From Phymatolithon calcareum (Eukaryota; Rhodophyta; Florideophyceae; Hapalidiales), in contig OZ345376.1 of the NCBI GenBank assembly GCA_977006965.1, positions 992,001 to 1,056,000 of the forward strand: DNA of 64,000 nucleotides, given 5' to 3'. Both the position numbers and the translations under genes were made by a program. Numbering within the stretch: the first letter of the stretch is position 1; each line of letters begins with the position of its first letter. Below are positions 1 through 10,570 of the stretch, piece by piece. Under the pieces are notes generated by a model. The model made no database searches, had not been told where the DNA came from, and saw only the letters and a list, made by a program, of their open reading frames with translations.

Positions 1-280
1 TGCGTTCTTGACGCTGGCAAAACATGACCGGAATGCGCGTTCAGCCTTTTAATTTGACAGCCCCATCAACACACCACTCACTGGCTATTTCGAAAAACCC
101 TAGCTCTTGCATTATTATTGTGCGTGGCAACTATCTAAGCCCAGGCTCATCAGCGGAACGCCACCCTCTATTCACTGAATTTCCTTTTCCTCCCCACTCT
201 TCCGCATCTGCACGACAGGGCTTTCGTTTTCTCGTCATTTCGCGACGGTCAAACGTCTTTGTTCGCGTTACGTTCTCAGC

Positions 281-472
281 TGATAGCTTTCCTGATTTTT
301 CTAGATCAGTCAGGAGCTCTCCGATGCATGAATGTGAATGGTGAGTGGTAACGAATAGAGTCGCAGACTTCTAGCGCTGATATCTTTCCTGATTTTTCTA
401 GATCAGTAAGGAGCTCTCCAATTCATGAATGTGAATGGTGAGTGGTCACGAATAGAGTCACAGAATTCTAGC
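281..472. repeat. Two-copy tandem direct repeat, about 97 bp period
   Basis: Two adjacent copies (about 281-377 and 378-472) share a block starting TGATA(G/T)CTTTCCTGATTTTT and ending near the GAATAGAGTC(G/A)CAGA motif. They differ at a modest number of positions, so the duplication is not very recent. No coding capacity is shared between the copies. Confidence 0.85.
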
Positions 473-737
473 TGTCCGCGTGGACTCGTAGAGCCACTAC
501 GTTCGTTCGGGGTGGAATCGAACTGTATTTTCGAGGGGTAGACAGAGAACAAGTACTTTCCTGACTGCCTAGCAGGAGTCAGGCCTAGTCATCTCAGTAT
601 AAGATAATTGAAACCAATAAAGCACTGCCTTGTGGGCCTCTCTGGGGACGGCAGAATGACATACTTAATGAAAGAAAAATGAGTTTGGTCCACGTCGCTT
701 GTGCCCTTGTACAGTTAACCACTTCTCAGAAAGCAGT

Positions 738-1210
738 AAGTCTCTGAACGATGGACGTCCAAGTCTGTGTTTGCGTCTCTCTTTGACGGCTTACCAGCAT
801 CGTACACAGCACCACGTTCTATAACAATAATTCCGGTCTGCAACTATACTATTAGGATACTAGTGACTTGGTTACACATTAGTATATTTTTATTTTTTCT
901 AAGTATTCTTGCTTGTATGTTCTTCAAAAAGAACATATAAATAGTCGCTCTACTAGTCCATGTACATTTAAACACTCGTGGGAGAGAGGCTATAAGTCTC
1001 TGAACGACGGTCGTCCACGTCCGTATATGTGTCTGTCTTGGACGCGTCACCAACATCGTACACAGCACGACTTTCTAAGACAATAATTCCGGTCTGCAAC
1101 GATACTGTTAGGATACTAGTGACTTGGGCACATAATAGCATTCTCTTGCTTTTTCTAAGCATTTTTACTTTATATGTTAGTTTTATGTTCCTTGAAAAGA
1201 ACATAGAAAT
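738..1210. repeat. Two diverged direct repeats of about 215 bp, each ending in a small hairpin
   Basis: Copy 1 (about 738-945) and copy 2 (about 993-1210) both start AAGTCTCTGAACGA, share CAATAATTCCGGTCTGCAAC and AGGATACTAGTGACTTGG, and end in an inverted repeat of the form ATGTTC-spacer-GAACAT (917-936 and 1185-1204). About 48 bp separate them. The short frames here are not conserved between the copies, so I read this as a noncoding repeat. Confidence 0.8.
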
Positions 1211-1904
1211 TAACGTGCTTTACCTAGACAACGTAAAGTTCAATGAAAGTACAGAATGGAATCTACCATGCTTCAGGGCATACGGTACAGATATTCTCGC
1301 GGCTTGCGACGTCCAAGTGATGACGTGTATGTAGAGGCTGCCTGTCGCGTGTTTCTACCATCGGGCACCCACATGTCCCAGACGGCGATCAGAGGCAACG
1401 GCGGCAGCAGGCTGATACACTCCCGTCGCCCAATGATGTGCGATGGCATCACTTGGGTGCAGCTTTGCCGACGTTGCATTACCAACCATACGACTGCACG
1501 CCACAGAAGAGAGGAGCAAAGTGCGCTTAGCCCCTGCCCAAGCATATCATTCTGTCCGAAGGTAGCGCAATTTGAAGATTTTATTGTAGTACCCGGTATC
1601 CTTATTGTAGAGTCAATTGGCTACTAACGCGTTCCCCTTCCTATAAGGTTCCTACTGAGGGATCTCGGGCAGTGGCCTGTAAGCCTGTCCAGTACTTCTT
1701 CTAACCCTGTCAGCTCTTCCGGTGTCCAGGTAGGCTTCAACAGGGAATTACGGACCAAGCGCATCCATTGTATCCCCTCAGGTCCATGTCTTTCCACTAC
1801 CCGGGTTGGGTCTCCGAGGATCTCCCAACATACCAGAGCATCTCCACCGTGTGGTGGCATTCAAGCAAAATAGTCTGCCGATACGCTTCAGTCAAAATTC
1901 CTTA
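1211..1904. other. No supported gene
   Basis: Short frames occur on both strands (for example 1273-1545 and 1624-1860, minus), but none shows a recognisable domain or a repeated counterpart in the window. The minus frame at 1624-1860 has a plausible composition and could be a retroelement fragment, without proof. Confidence 0.4.
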
Positions 1905-2238
1905 CACTGGAAGGAGATCGCCGTGAATTGAAGAGGAAGAGGAGAATCCCGTACGACAAGGCAGGCGAGCTACCAGAAATTATCAAACTCTATAAGGTGA
2001 AGCATAAGCAATTAGCGCTTCAATATATCCGCGGAAAATTCCGCCAGGTGTCCATACCAAGCATGGAGGAAAAATACGGAAAAGAGTTCGACAGCGTATG
2101 GCAATCCTGGAAAACAATCTGGCAGGATATGACCTGAACGGAGACAACATATTGGATACCGAGAGAGCAGTGCGTGAGCATTTGCTATTCAGAAAGGCCA
2201 TCATCGAGTGTATGGAAAACGAAGAAGGTCTGCTCTGA
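1905..2238 (+). pseudogene. Gag-like coiled-coil family remnant, copy 1
   Basis: The frame just upstream of and through 1928-2137 carries the block KRKRRIPYDKA after LEGDRREL. A second frame then runs to a stop at 2236-2238 and ends with LENNLAGYDLNG...CMENEEGLL. The same two blocks occur in the same order on the minus strand at 15.4-14.9 kb (LEMEGDHLESKRKRKIPYDK, then LAGHELEG...RMENEEGLY), so they belong to one repeated protein. The switch of frame near 2100-2140 shows this copy is broken. Charge-rich helical composition suggests a coiled coil. A retroelement Gag or accessory ORF is my inference; I do not recognise the family. Confidence 0.5.
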
Positions 2239-2412
2239 AGTCAAGACACGAGAGGTCAAGTAGATCTCACTCAAGACACGACGTCTAGTGACAGGGACGC
2301 CCGCGGCGAACCTTACAAGAACACTGCATAGGAGATAGAATGTTCTAGGATCCATAATCATCCCACCGTCACTGACAGGCGGTAGGCTCCAGCGGACTAT
2401 GCACTGGAAGTT

Positions 2413-2475
2413 AGCAACTGAGGAAGCCTTGCCCGTATGTTCGTAAGACTATGAGGCTTTTAAATAAGCTTCAAT
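2413..2475 (-). repeat. Terminal repeat of the gag-like element family, copy a
   Basis: The block GCAACTGAGGAAGCCTTG...GAGGCTTTTAAATAA reads here in the orientation opposite to two copies near 14675-14745 and 15413-15480. In the 2 kb and 15 kb copies it lies downstream of the MENEEGL reading frame, so it probably marks the 3' end or LTR of that element family. Confidence 0.6.
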
Positions 2476-3048
2476 TGAAAAAAGTCTCAAAGAGTGTTGC
2501 TGAGGGCGTTTAATAAGTTCTACATTTAGGACAACCTTTGCTTACGGCCTCTTCCTCGGTTCGCTTGCTTCGGACTCACTGCTTTCCAAAGGTTATATGT
2601 TCGGAAAATATGCCGAAATGTAAATCTCCCTATTCTTCAATTTGTGGAAGAGCCCTTGACATCGATCCATTGAAACTGGACCATACACAATTGGCTTGCC
2701 GTGCAAGCTCCGCGAAACCCTGCGCGAATATTCCTTTGTTCCGTCTTGTCGGCCATGCGACGAAGAGCTGTATGATCCCTTAATCTCCTTCTCCGCTCCA
2801 CTACGCGTGACACAGTATAGCGGAATATTATCCCCCCTCGAGGACCCATTGTGGGCCATAGATTGGTTTCTCTACTCCGTCAGATCATGTCACAACCGAC
2901 CACGCAAACGTTCAACCAAGAACGTCAATGTCCGTGGCCCTATTGTCCCATTTTCTAAGTCAAGGAAAAACGCCCTCGAGAAGATAAGAAGCAACGTGCC
3001 TCAAGTGAATCCGTTGGGCAGACAGTAGCGTGTTCTCATGACCGTTGG

Positions 3049-3642
3049 ATGAAATTCAGATACAGTCTGACTGGTTCTGAATGCCCGACAATTCAAACTC
3101 CACCGCCGTTAACCAGATTCAGAATGGTGCAAAATGCGACAGCACTCGAACACCACGTTGGGTCGGAAGGTAGTTGGAGGAATTATCAACAAATCTTGGT
3201 AGGCTCAATGCTCCTTTCGGAGCACAAGGTGATAAGCGGCCGGTGTAGATGTCCCATGAACGTCCCAGCCAAGAGGGCCGTGGAGGGAAATGTCACCCTC
3301 AAGGATGAGAAACTGCGAATCTACCGGGCATGGAGTGAGACAAAGAAGGTCAAAAAACGTAAAATCACTGTGGATATGAGCGAGAATCGTCATTCAAATC
3401 AAGTTGAGAAAACACAGACTTTGGGCAGTCAAGTAGTTTTTCGGCCGCTTACCCCCCACCCCCCACGCAACCCCTCGGCGTATGTCGACAACTACGACGA
3501 ACGAGCCACGACGCTGCTGGAAACACTGCAAGGAAACCTAGCGCAACTACAGATGGATGACAGAGCAGAAGAGGAAGTGAAACAAGCGACGGACGAAATA
3601 ATAATACTAGATATCGTGATGAAGGGAGAGATAATGGTGTGA
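3049..3642 (+). CDS. Gag-like charged protein related to the 2 kb and 15 kb family (unrecognised)
   Basis: A 197-residue frame with an ATG. The middle is rich in Lys and Arg (KKVKKRK near residue 103). The C-terminal 55 residues (YDERATTLLETLQGNLAQLQ...DEIIILDIVMKGEIM) resemble in spacing and helical pattern the C-termini of the remnants at 2.2 kb and 14.9 kb (ETLERTLAGHEL...DELLIFSKTLIERMENEEG). No enzyme domain is visible. It may be a retroelement structural protein or a decayed copy of one. It stands alone, with no LTR seen. Confidence 0.35.
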   Translation: MKFRYSLTGSECPTIQTPPPLTRFRMVQNATALEHHVGSEGSWRNYQQILVGSMLLSEHKVISGRCRCPMNVPAKRAVEGNVTLKDEKLRIYRAWSETKKVKKRKITVDMSENRHSNQVEKTQTLGSQVVFRPLTPHPPRNPSAYVDNYDERATTLLETLQGNLAQLQMDDRAEEEVKQATDEIIILDIVMKGEIMV

Positions 3643-3649
3643 TGATGGA

Positions 3650-5190
3650 GGCGATACGTTGCAGTTCCCGGAAGTGTTACAGCGCAATGCGAAGCTACTC
3701 TGGAGTTGGCGTGCGCCGGCGTTGACGGCTTCTAAAATAAAAACATACAATATCCCCACGTGTAGACGTCCCGCTATGCCCGGTCCCCGCTTTGGGAAAC
3801 CAACGGTCATTAAGACCCAGTACGACTAACTGGTGCGCTACGACATGCTTGAACGGCCCGTGGACCTTCACGAGGCTCTTCAACGCTAAGATCGAGAAAG
3901 GAAAATACATTCTCCTCATTTTTCTGAGCTGTTCATTGCCATTTTGCAACAGTTATCACGTCCCCTATGATTGCGCGGTGAGAATTTGCACTTAGGACCG
4001 CAGTTCACGAAAAAACGATGGCCTTCCTTCCCCAAATTTATGAGACACCTAGAACTGCTTTGGGAGGGTCGGAAGATTCGCACGACTCGCATTGATCGTT
4101 GGTTTGACAATTTACTGCGCTACCTTCACGGTGCGGAGATTGCTTGGTGGTTTTTGCAAGTTTTAGCTTGCCAAATAACACTGCGCTGATCTTCTCCAGT
4201 CTCGCACTCGTCAGCCCTGGCGTTTCAATGTCCGAATTTGTAGTCTCTTGCAGCGTTGGCTACGTCGACAACGAGTTCGTCATTTATGGCAGTGCCGTCG
4301 AGAGCGCCGGCGACCGTCCTCACCTGCGTCTCCTTCCAGGCCTATGCCTGCAGTCATCACTGTGTTACTGTTCTGCGAAAATCTATGCTCCATTGTGAAA
4401 ACAGTTTTGGTTTAAGCTCTGCTCGAAGAGAACACAGTACCCACAAAGCAAACTCTCTATCGCGACAAGGAGGGTAATACACTCTCTTTTTCTCCTGATC
4501 GCTTCATGGCCGTTTGCAACACGAGAAGCAGCTATAATACTCTAGCTCAGGCTTTTGGAGCTTTTAAAAATAGAGCAAGATATGGCACTAAGATATACAC
4601 CTTTTTACGTGTCGGATGTGTAACTACGAGCGCGTAATTCTCCCGCGAAAGAATTCTTCTACTTTTTCGTACGTGGTATCTTGTCGAGCTCGCATATCGA
4701 CTTACAAAGAGACGAATACTTCTCTATCCGGTCAAAAGATCAATCCGATGATTTTTCTTCTCAGGAATTCAACAGGATAATCTAGTGTCTAGTTTACTAA
4801 CTACCTCAATTGAGGGGCGATTTAAAATCTTAAAAAATCTATAAAACGAAAGCGAAACAGCTCGCTCACGCAAGAGTCGTAAAGCCGAGCTTGTCTTCTG
4901 TGCAAGGAGTACCGCAACTACTACCTGATAATAACATCGTTCTGAGCTAGGAACGAAAATGTGCAGTCTACTCTTAAGAATCAGACATTCTGTGCCGCAA
5001 AAAAAGACTCCCGTCTAAGGGACGATGCAGCCAAACATGCCAAGGAAACGAAAGCGCTTAGTCGAGAAGAATGTTTTAGACTATAAGCAGCCATTTCCAA
5101 GTAAATAAACGTGATTGATACGGCTCAGGATGTAATTGAAAAGAAAATCGGTGGTCTCGCAAGCACGTCACCGCGCGTAAAATGGGTCCT
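3650..5190. other. No supported gene
   Basis: About 1.5 kb, AT-rich toward 4500-5100, with only short unsupported frames on both strands. I see no terminal repeats, RNA genes or conserved domains. Confidence 0.5.
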
Positions 5191-5193
5191 AAT

Positions 5194-5550
5194 TCAGCAC
5201 CCAGTGAAGAAGATTAAGATTGCAACCCTCAAGATTGTTAGCGTCAATTCATAAAAGCCTGCTGATGGTGCTTCCGCCCGCTCGGCACCTTGGGCCGAGC
5301 CCACACTGGAAAAGCGTAGCATTGCCAAGTTCTGCTTACAGTACTCGTCTTCGCCAACCTTCATAAGAAAACGCCAATGTTCCAGCTCCATTTGCAACCA
5401 AAAGCTAACCAGTTGACCAACGCAGACCTCAGAAGCACTGGGCGCCCTTTTGGGGGCTCTATTCGCTACGCCCTCCAAGATTTTTGGGATGTTATCAAAC
5501 AGCCCCTCATTGTTCACGAACTTGAGTACTTCGACAGTTTTCTGTAACAA
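5194..5550 (-). CDS. Small unrecognised ORF beside the copia insertion
   Basis: A 118-residue frame with a plausible helical pattern (LQKTVEVLKFVNNEGLFDNIPKIL) and a hydrophobic C-terminus. It lies about 80 bp outside the left copia LTR and could be a fragment of the element that copia entered. No domain is recognised. Confidence 0.2.
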   Translation of the reverse strand: MLQKTVEVLKFVNNEGLFDNIPKILEGVANRAPKRAPSASEVCVGQLVSFWLQMELEHWRFLMKVGEDEYCKQNLAMLRFSSVGSAQGAERAEAPSAGFYELTLTILRVAILIFFTGC

Positions 5551-5630
5551 CCAGAGGTGTCACGAAAGGGCAAGATGACAACAGAGTGAGAAAGAAATGG
5601 AAAGGGTTGAAGAGCTCTCCCCTCGAGGTC

Positions 5631-5635
5631 TCACA
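5631..5635. repeat. Copia target-site duplication, left
   Basis: TCACA directly precedes the left LTR terminus TGTTCTTCC and recurs directly after the right LTR at 10403-10407. Five base pairs is the usual length for Ty1/copia integration. Confidence 0.85.
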
Positions 5636-5912
5636 TGTTCTTCCTTGTCGTGAAGGAAGATGGTATGTTTTGTCGGAGTGCAGTCTTTCTGCTTTTCTTT
5701 ATTATGCATGCGATGGCTAAGCTACTGTATGTACTGTCTATCCTAGACTGATCCTTCTTGTCATACGCCACTAACTTGGTGAACCGAAAGACCTCGCGCT
5801 CCATTCTTGTGCCGCTCCAGTTTCGGTTCGCAGATTCTTATGGACCGCTCTTTGGTGCATTATTGCCCCGGTGTGGACCTATGTGGTGCTGTACCGGCCA
5901 TGCACCGACACT
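5636..5912 (-). repeat. 3' LTR of the copia element
   Basis: 277 bp with TG and CA ends on the plus strand, matching 10168-10402 except for an interior stretch near 5780-5830 that the other LTR lacks. The polyprotein frame ends inside this LTR (stop at 5879-5881). On the minus strand it is preceded by the purine run at 5913-5919. Confidence 0.88.
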
Positions 5913-7282
5913 CCTCCGACGTGCTTCGGATTTCCATCAATCGGGAGGACGTCTTTGTTGTCCTTAAATTCCCTGAACGCAATATTGCCAATTGGCTTTG
6001 TGAATCCGTCTGCGATATTATCGCCAGAGCTCATATGGTTCACGATGAGTGTACCGTCCATGACGCAGTTCTTGATGAGGTGATACGTCACGTCTACATG
6101 CTTCGCCCGATTCATAGAGGCGTCAGATTACGCCCATTTGATTGCTGCCTGATTATCGGCAAGCATAACATTCGCCCCTGGATCTAGTAGGCCCAATTCG
6201 GCAAGAAACAGTCTAATCCAAATTTTGTTCTTGCATTGTTCAGCCATTGCGATGTATTCCGCATCGGAAGTGCTTAGGCTGGATGACAACTGTTTGCTCG
6301 TCATCCAGTTAAATGTAGATCTTCCCATCTGGTATGTTCTTCCTGTTCGCGACTTCCTGTCTGTTCGGTCGCCCGCAAAGCCCGAGTCAGAGAAAACGGT
6401 GAGGCTCGACCTCAGTGCGTTCGCGTCGCTCCTTTTGTATACCAGCCCGTAATCCATGGTGCCTTTCAAATACCGTAGTACTCTTTTGAGTGCGTGCAGT
6501 AGGTATGGTGTAGGTTTGAAACGTGCTGCGAGAGAATACCAACGGCGACGGAGATATCCGGCCGTGTTCTCGTGGACAGGAACAGCAGATATCCAATTCC
6601 TTGCCTAACTTTTGACCCTTCGATTACATCTTGATCGGAGTGCGCGACAAGTTCGTCGTGGAAATTTTCGACCATCGGTGTATCAACCGGGCGACAGTCT
6701 TCCATATCGAATTACACTAGTACTGTCCGGTGTACTCGCGTTGGGAGAGAGTGCACTCATCGTCCGTGATGGTGATCTCAATTCCCAAATACCATTTAAA
6801 AGGGCCTTCGTCTCGCCCCTCGAAATGTTTGAAAAATTCGCCGACATATTTCTGAAGCTCGCTGTCATTGTTCGATAAAAGCAGAATGTCGTCGACATAT
6901 ATTAACACGACATAATGACCTGTCCACTTTCCGTGCTGTATGTTGTCATCAGGACGCACTGCTCAGAGTGCAGTTGCCGAAATCCTAGTTTCTTGACTAA
7001 AACCTCGGATAGCGTGAGAAACCACTGGCGTGATGCTTGATGTAGCCCGTATATGGCTTTAAGGAGATTAGACAATCGCTTAGACCTCAGCTCCTTCGAT
7101 AAATTGACCGGAGCGGTGACATAGATATCTTTATCGATGTCTACATTCAGAAACGCTGTCTTCACATCGACGTGCCTTGTGTGCCACCCAAAGTTCAGGA
7201 CCAGTACAAGCACAAGTCTTACCAGCGCAAACACAACGACGGGCGAGTACGCGGCATCGAAGTCGTGTCCATATACTTGCAT
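5879..7282 (-). pseudogene. Copia reverse transcriptase and RNase H region
   Basis: Four overlapping frames carry the C-terminal half of the polyprotein. RT begins near 7282 with HVDVKTAFLNVDIDKDIYV and LLKAIYGLHQASRQW. The catalytic YVDDILLLSNN motif lies near 6900. RNase H follows with FSDSGFAGDRTDRKSRTG and LSTSDAEYIAM (about 6400-6240) and the tail HLIKNCVMDGTL and NIADGFTKP (about 6090-6010). At least three frame changes (near 6960, 6710 and 6470) break it. Metal-binding aspartates of both enzymes are still readable, so decay is mostly indels. It encoded cDNA synthesis from the element's RNA. Confidence 0.88.
5913..5919 (-). promoter_or_regulatory. Polypurine tract of the copia element
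   Basis: On the minus strand GTCGGAGGAG sits immediately upstream of the LTR start TGTCGG. This is the expected place for plus-strand priming. It is short, but the position is exact. Confidence 0.65.
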
Positions 7283-7476
7283 GTGACCGCAAACTACGAG
7301 CCACGCCTTGAAGGTCCTCTTGCGTTTCGTTTGATGAGTAGAGTGAGGTGTGTGATTAATGGATGAACTTTCTTCAACTTATTTCCAATATCATCCGTCG
7401 TCTAACATCCTTGAACTACTTCTTCCCATGCATGTTTGTAATAGATCGACCCGATTTCTTCTTCGATCGCCTCCAT

Positions 7477-8704
7477 TCATAATTCGACTTCAGCAGGTGT
7501 GGCTGCGAGCGCCTCCTTAACAGTCTGTGTCTCTGATGTCGTGATAGATATATGATGCCTTATGTCTTTGTTCGCTAGATGGGCCCGATTTCGTTCATTG
7601 TCGTCCAGCAGATATTGCACAGGCTTGGTAGAGATGCGAGTTGACCTCCTTAGTTGCCCCTTACTATCCTCGCCTGTGTCTGATGCAGATGTCATGAGCT
7701 CTGATGGAGCAAGGTCTTTATTTTCATCCTCAGTTGCTGTATCTGTATTAGAGCCTTGGGAGGGCTCTTTTGCCACATCATTCTCGCACCCACTTGAGGA
7801 AGAACTTGTGAAATGCACATCAATTTCCCTATTCGACGTCAATTCTGACTCATCGCTGTCGCTGCTCCTGCTTCCTGATTCTCCGCTGCTTGATGATGAT
7901 TCTTTATCAAGGGCCGGAAAGAACTTTTCGCCAAATGTGACACGTACAGATTGTACAATTTTCTTCGTAGCCAGGATTTCAACACTGTACACGACATGAT
8001 CCGATAGGCCAAGTAGTATTCCTGGCATTGCCTTTGCGTGAGCTTTCGATTTGGGCGTTGGACGTGTCTTGTGCACGAATGTCAGACACTCGAAAGTGCG
8101 TGAGTGGGCAAGCTTCGGCTTCGCGCCGTACAGTTTCTCATGAGGCGAGCATCCCAATGCAGCGTGGGACAGCCTGTTCTTGATGTATGCTACGTGTTTC
8201 ACAGCATCCAGCCAGTATTTGGCGCTCATTCCAGCTTGTTCCAGAATTGTTCGCACCGGATCCATCAGGGTCCTGTCGATTCTTTCCGCGAAAGGGTTAT
8301 GTTCGGGGATGTACGGAGTCATCTCCGTGTGATCGGCCTCTGTTATGCTACGTACTCTCCTCCTCCATCTGTGTGGAGTTTTTCAACTCCATTATCGATT
8401 TCTTGACAACTGTGCAATCCTTGTACAGCTCAAAAATCTTTGGTGCGTCCGCTTTTCTAGTCATTCCGGCTACTGTTATCGAGCGCGTGTGCTGGTCGGT
8501 AAACGATATGAGATACTTCGATCCATCTGTTGCTGTTGGCATCTTTCCCATGACGTCCGAATGGACAATTTCCCCTGCGTGGTTCGTCTTTTCGAAGTGA
8601 CTATCGAACGAATTCATGGTTGATTTCAAAGCCGACATGGCGCACATACATCTGGGCTTTCCTTGATTTTTCGGACGCCCGGCGCGTGCTTGTCGGTTGA
8701 GCAA
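7477..8704 (-). pseudogene. Copia integrase core and C-terminal region
   Basis: The frame at 8348-8704 holds the first catalytic Asp (EIVHSDVMGKMP) with SFTDQHTRSI. The second, LHTDGGGEYVA, is read in a shifted frame near 8360 and is followed by a stop. The frame at 7477-8322 opens with TPYIPEHNPFAERIDRTLMD, containing the third acidic residue, then YIKNRLSHAALGCSPHEKLYG and a Ser/Glu-rich tail with RRSTRISTKPVQYL. These are the usual landmarks of copia integrase and the linker to RT. A frameshift near 8340 separates the two halves. Confidence 0.85.
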
Positions 8705-9333
8705 CTGGTCTTGGCATTGGCGTGGATGAGGCGATTGTGCCAGAGCTCGAAGTCATGTTTCTCGACCTTCTTGGCCACATGCTGGTGTGTATCTTCAAAA
8801 CAATACAGACCCGGCGAATGCCTCTTGGCTTTGCACAGTATCAGGTTCTCATCCAGCTCTATCTTGTTCGTGCTCAGCACTAGAGCCTGGCATTTCAGGA
8901 AAATTACAATCTCTTCTTTATTGCAAATGTCGCCAACTGATACGAGGTCACCGTTCAAATCTTTCACATGCAGTGCACTATCCACTTCGATACCTGAATA
9001 CTGCAAGGTTCCGGAACCTTGCGCGGGAACTTCCCTATTTCCGGACGCTTGCTGAACGGTCTCAGAGCTTCCGTGTTGGTACGTTCCAGACTTTGCCTTG
9101 CTTTTGTCGCGGAATATGGAAATGGTGGCTCCGCTGTCAAGGCATGGAGGGAATGCTTTCTTTTTGGATTCACGTAAGTTTCGAAGCGATCTTCGATGAC
9201 TTATGGCTACTCCTCCAAGCGTGACAGTCTTTTTCGACTTGTTACCTTTTGCATGTTTCTTGTGCTTATTGATTGTTGTTGAGGGAAATTTGCAAAGCGG
9301 AGAGTCGGGGTTTATAAAGCAATCAGAAATCAC
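8626..9333 (-). pseudogene. Copia protease and integrase zinc-binding region
   Basis: This frame contains the aspartic protease motif PPCLDSGATISIF and the GAG-pre-integrase HHCC segment (LWHNRLIHANAKTS...CAPC). It starts just after the Gag zinc knuckle. The knuckle (about 9300-9345) reads YEYCGKEGHVISDC: the second Cys, the His and the last Cys are present, but the first Cys position is Tyr. RNA binding by Gag is therefore probably lost. Confidence 0.8.
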
Positions 9334-9559
9334 GTGGCCTTCCTTCCCGCAGTATTCATACTTTCATTTTGCGTTCTCTTGATGACATTCACAGGCTTGC
9401 GCTTCCAATGCATGTGCCTGCATAGGCGACGCCTGTTTCTTGCGTGCGCTATTTGCCTTGTCATGGTCGTGCATTTGAGAGATGGATCGGGTCGTGGTGT
9501 TGTCTTTTGCGGTGTTCTTGCGGCGAGCTTCATGAATGAGGTCTGCTGTCACAGAATCT

Positions 9560-10090
9560 CAGATCAATTCTTTGATATCCTTAAGTCGCAGGGCGGTACC
9601 AGTGCTCTCCAAGTTGGAGTTTCGCCGAGACTTACCACCAGAAGTGTGGCTTTGTGCGTCTCGGGGATTGCCAGGTGTTCCCCATGTTTTCCAGTTGTGC
9701 ACATAGTTGTGCAAACTCGTCGATGTGCTTCTCCATGTCCCTCCGCGGACTGAAACGCTTTGTATATACTGCAGTAAGCACGGAGATTTGCGAAGACGTA
9801 CGCTTAGATGCATACCTTGCATCAAGAGGTTTGAGCATTGCAAACGGATCCTTGGCTTTTGCGGAGCAAACCGTTAGCGGCGTGTGCCCTAAGGATGCAA
9901 TGATCTTTGCCGCCGCCTTTCCTTTCACTTCGGCCGGGCAATCCTTCCTTTCAATATTCTCCTAGTAGCTTTTCCCATCCATCGCAGCTTCTACTCGAAT
10001 ACGCCATAGGCTGTAATCGTCTTGGCTGCGCCCGCAGAACTTTTGGATTTTCGTTTCCTCATTTGCCCCATCTCTGAGATGGAGCTGTGC
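9560..10090 (-). pseudogene. Copia Gag region
   Basis: The minus strand near 10050-9965 reads IQKFCGRSQDDYSLWRIRVEAAM, the N-terminal signature of copia Gag, ending at an in-frame TAG (9962-9964). The frame resumes through 9632-9928 with KAAAKIIASLG, AKDPFAMLKPLDARY and DMEKHIDEFAQLCAQLENMG, typical of UBN2-type Gag. A frame change follows toward the zinc knuckle at about 9340. The particle protein is not intact. Confidence 0.75.
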
Positions 10091-10151
10091 GGGTTGCGTA
10101 CCCTGTTATGTCGGGAGTTGAGTTGGATTCTTTCTTTTAAAAACTTTCGAT

Positions 10152-10167
10152 CTCTGGGCCCATTACC
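10152..10167 (-). promoter_or_regulatory. Primer binding site of half-tRNA(iMet) type
   Basis: Directly next to the 5' LTR the minus strand reads GGTAATGGGCCCAGAG. This is one base from GGTTATGGGCCCAG, the complement of the anticodon arm of eukaryotic initiator tRNA-Met that Drosophila copia uses with a cleaved tRNA. The usual 3'-end site beginning TGGTATCAGAG is absent. Confidence 0.7.
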
Positions 10168-10402
10168 TGCTCTTCCTTGTCGTGAAGGAAGATGGTATGC
10201 TTTGTTGGAGTGCAGTCTTTCTCCTTTTCATTATTATGCATGCGATGGCTAAGCTACTGTATGTACTGTCTATCCTAGACTGATCTTTCCTGTCATACGC
10301 CACTAACTGCAGTTTCAGTTCGCAGATTCTTATGGACCGCTCCTTGGTGCATTATTGCCCCGGTATGGACGTACGTGGTGCTGTACCGGTCATGCACCGA
10401 CA
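10168..10402 (-). repeat. 5' LTR of the copia element
   Basis: Matches 5636-5912 from TG(C/T)TCTTCCTTGTCGTG to CATGCACCGACA, with one internal deletion of about 43 bp after CGCCACTAACT. It is flanked on the outside by the second TCACA. Confidence 0.88.
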
Positions 10403-10570
10403 TCACAGCTCTTGGCTTTAGTCGTGATTGCGATTAAAGTACAAACTATTCTATGTCTATCTTATTGTCTACACGTATGCCTAGCGGTAAGTGCTGGCAA
10501 GGGCGATCGGATTCTCAGCCGAAAGGCCATAATCCAGTCGTAGGACTACCTGGTGTAATCAGGGTTTGAT

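Larger units (their letters stand above)
5636..10402 (-). mobile_element. Full-length but decayed Ty1/copia LTR retrotransposon
   Basis: The minus-strand element is flanked by a 5-bp target duplication TCACA (5631-5635 and 10403-10407). LTRs lie at 5636-5912 and 10168-10402 and have TG...CA ends. Read on the minus strand the order is gag, zinc knuckle, protease, integrase, reverse transcriptase, RNase H, which is the copia order (integrase before RT). The coding region contains several stops and frameshifts (for example TAG at 9962-9964, and frame changes around 9330, 8340, 7300 and 6470), so it is not autonomous. The right LTR is about 43 bp shorter than the left through an internal deletion, and the two differ by scattered substitutions. 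The insertion is therefore old enough to have decayed. Confidence 0.92.
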
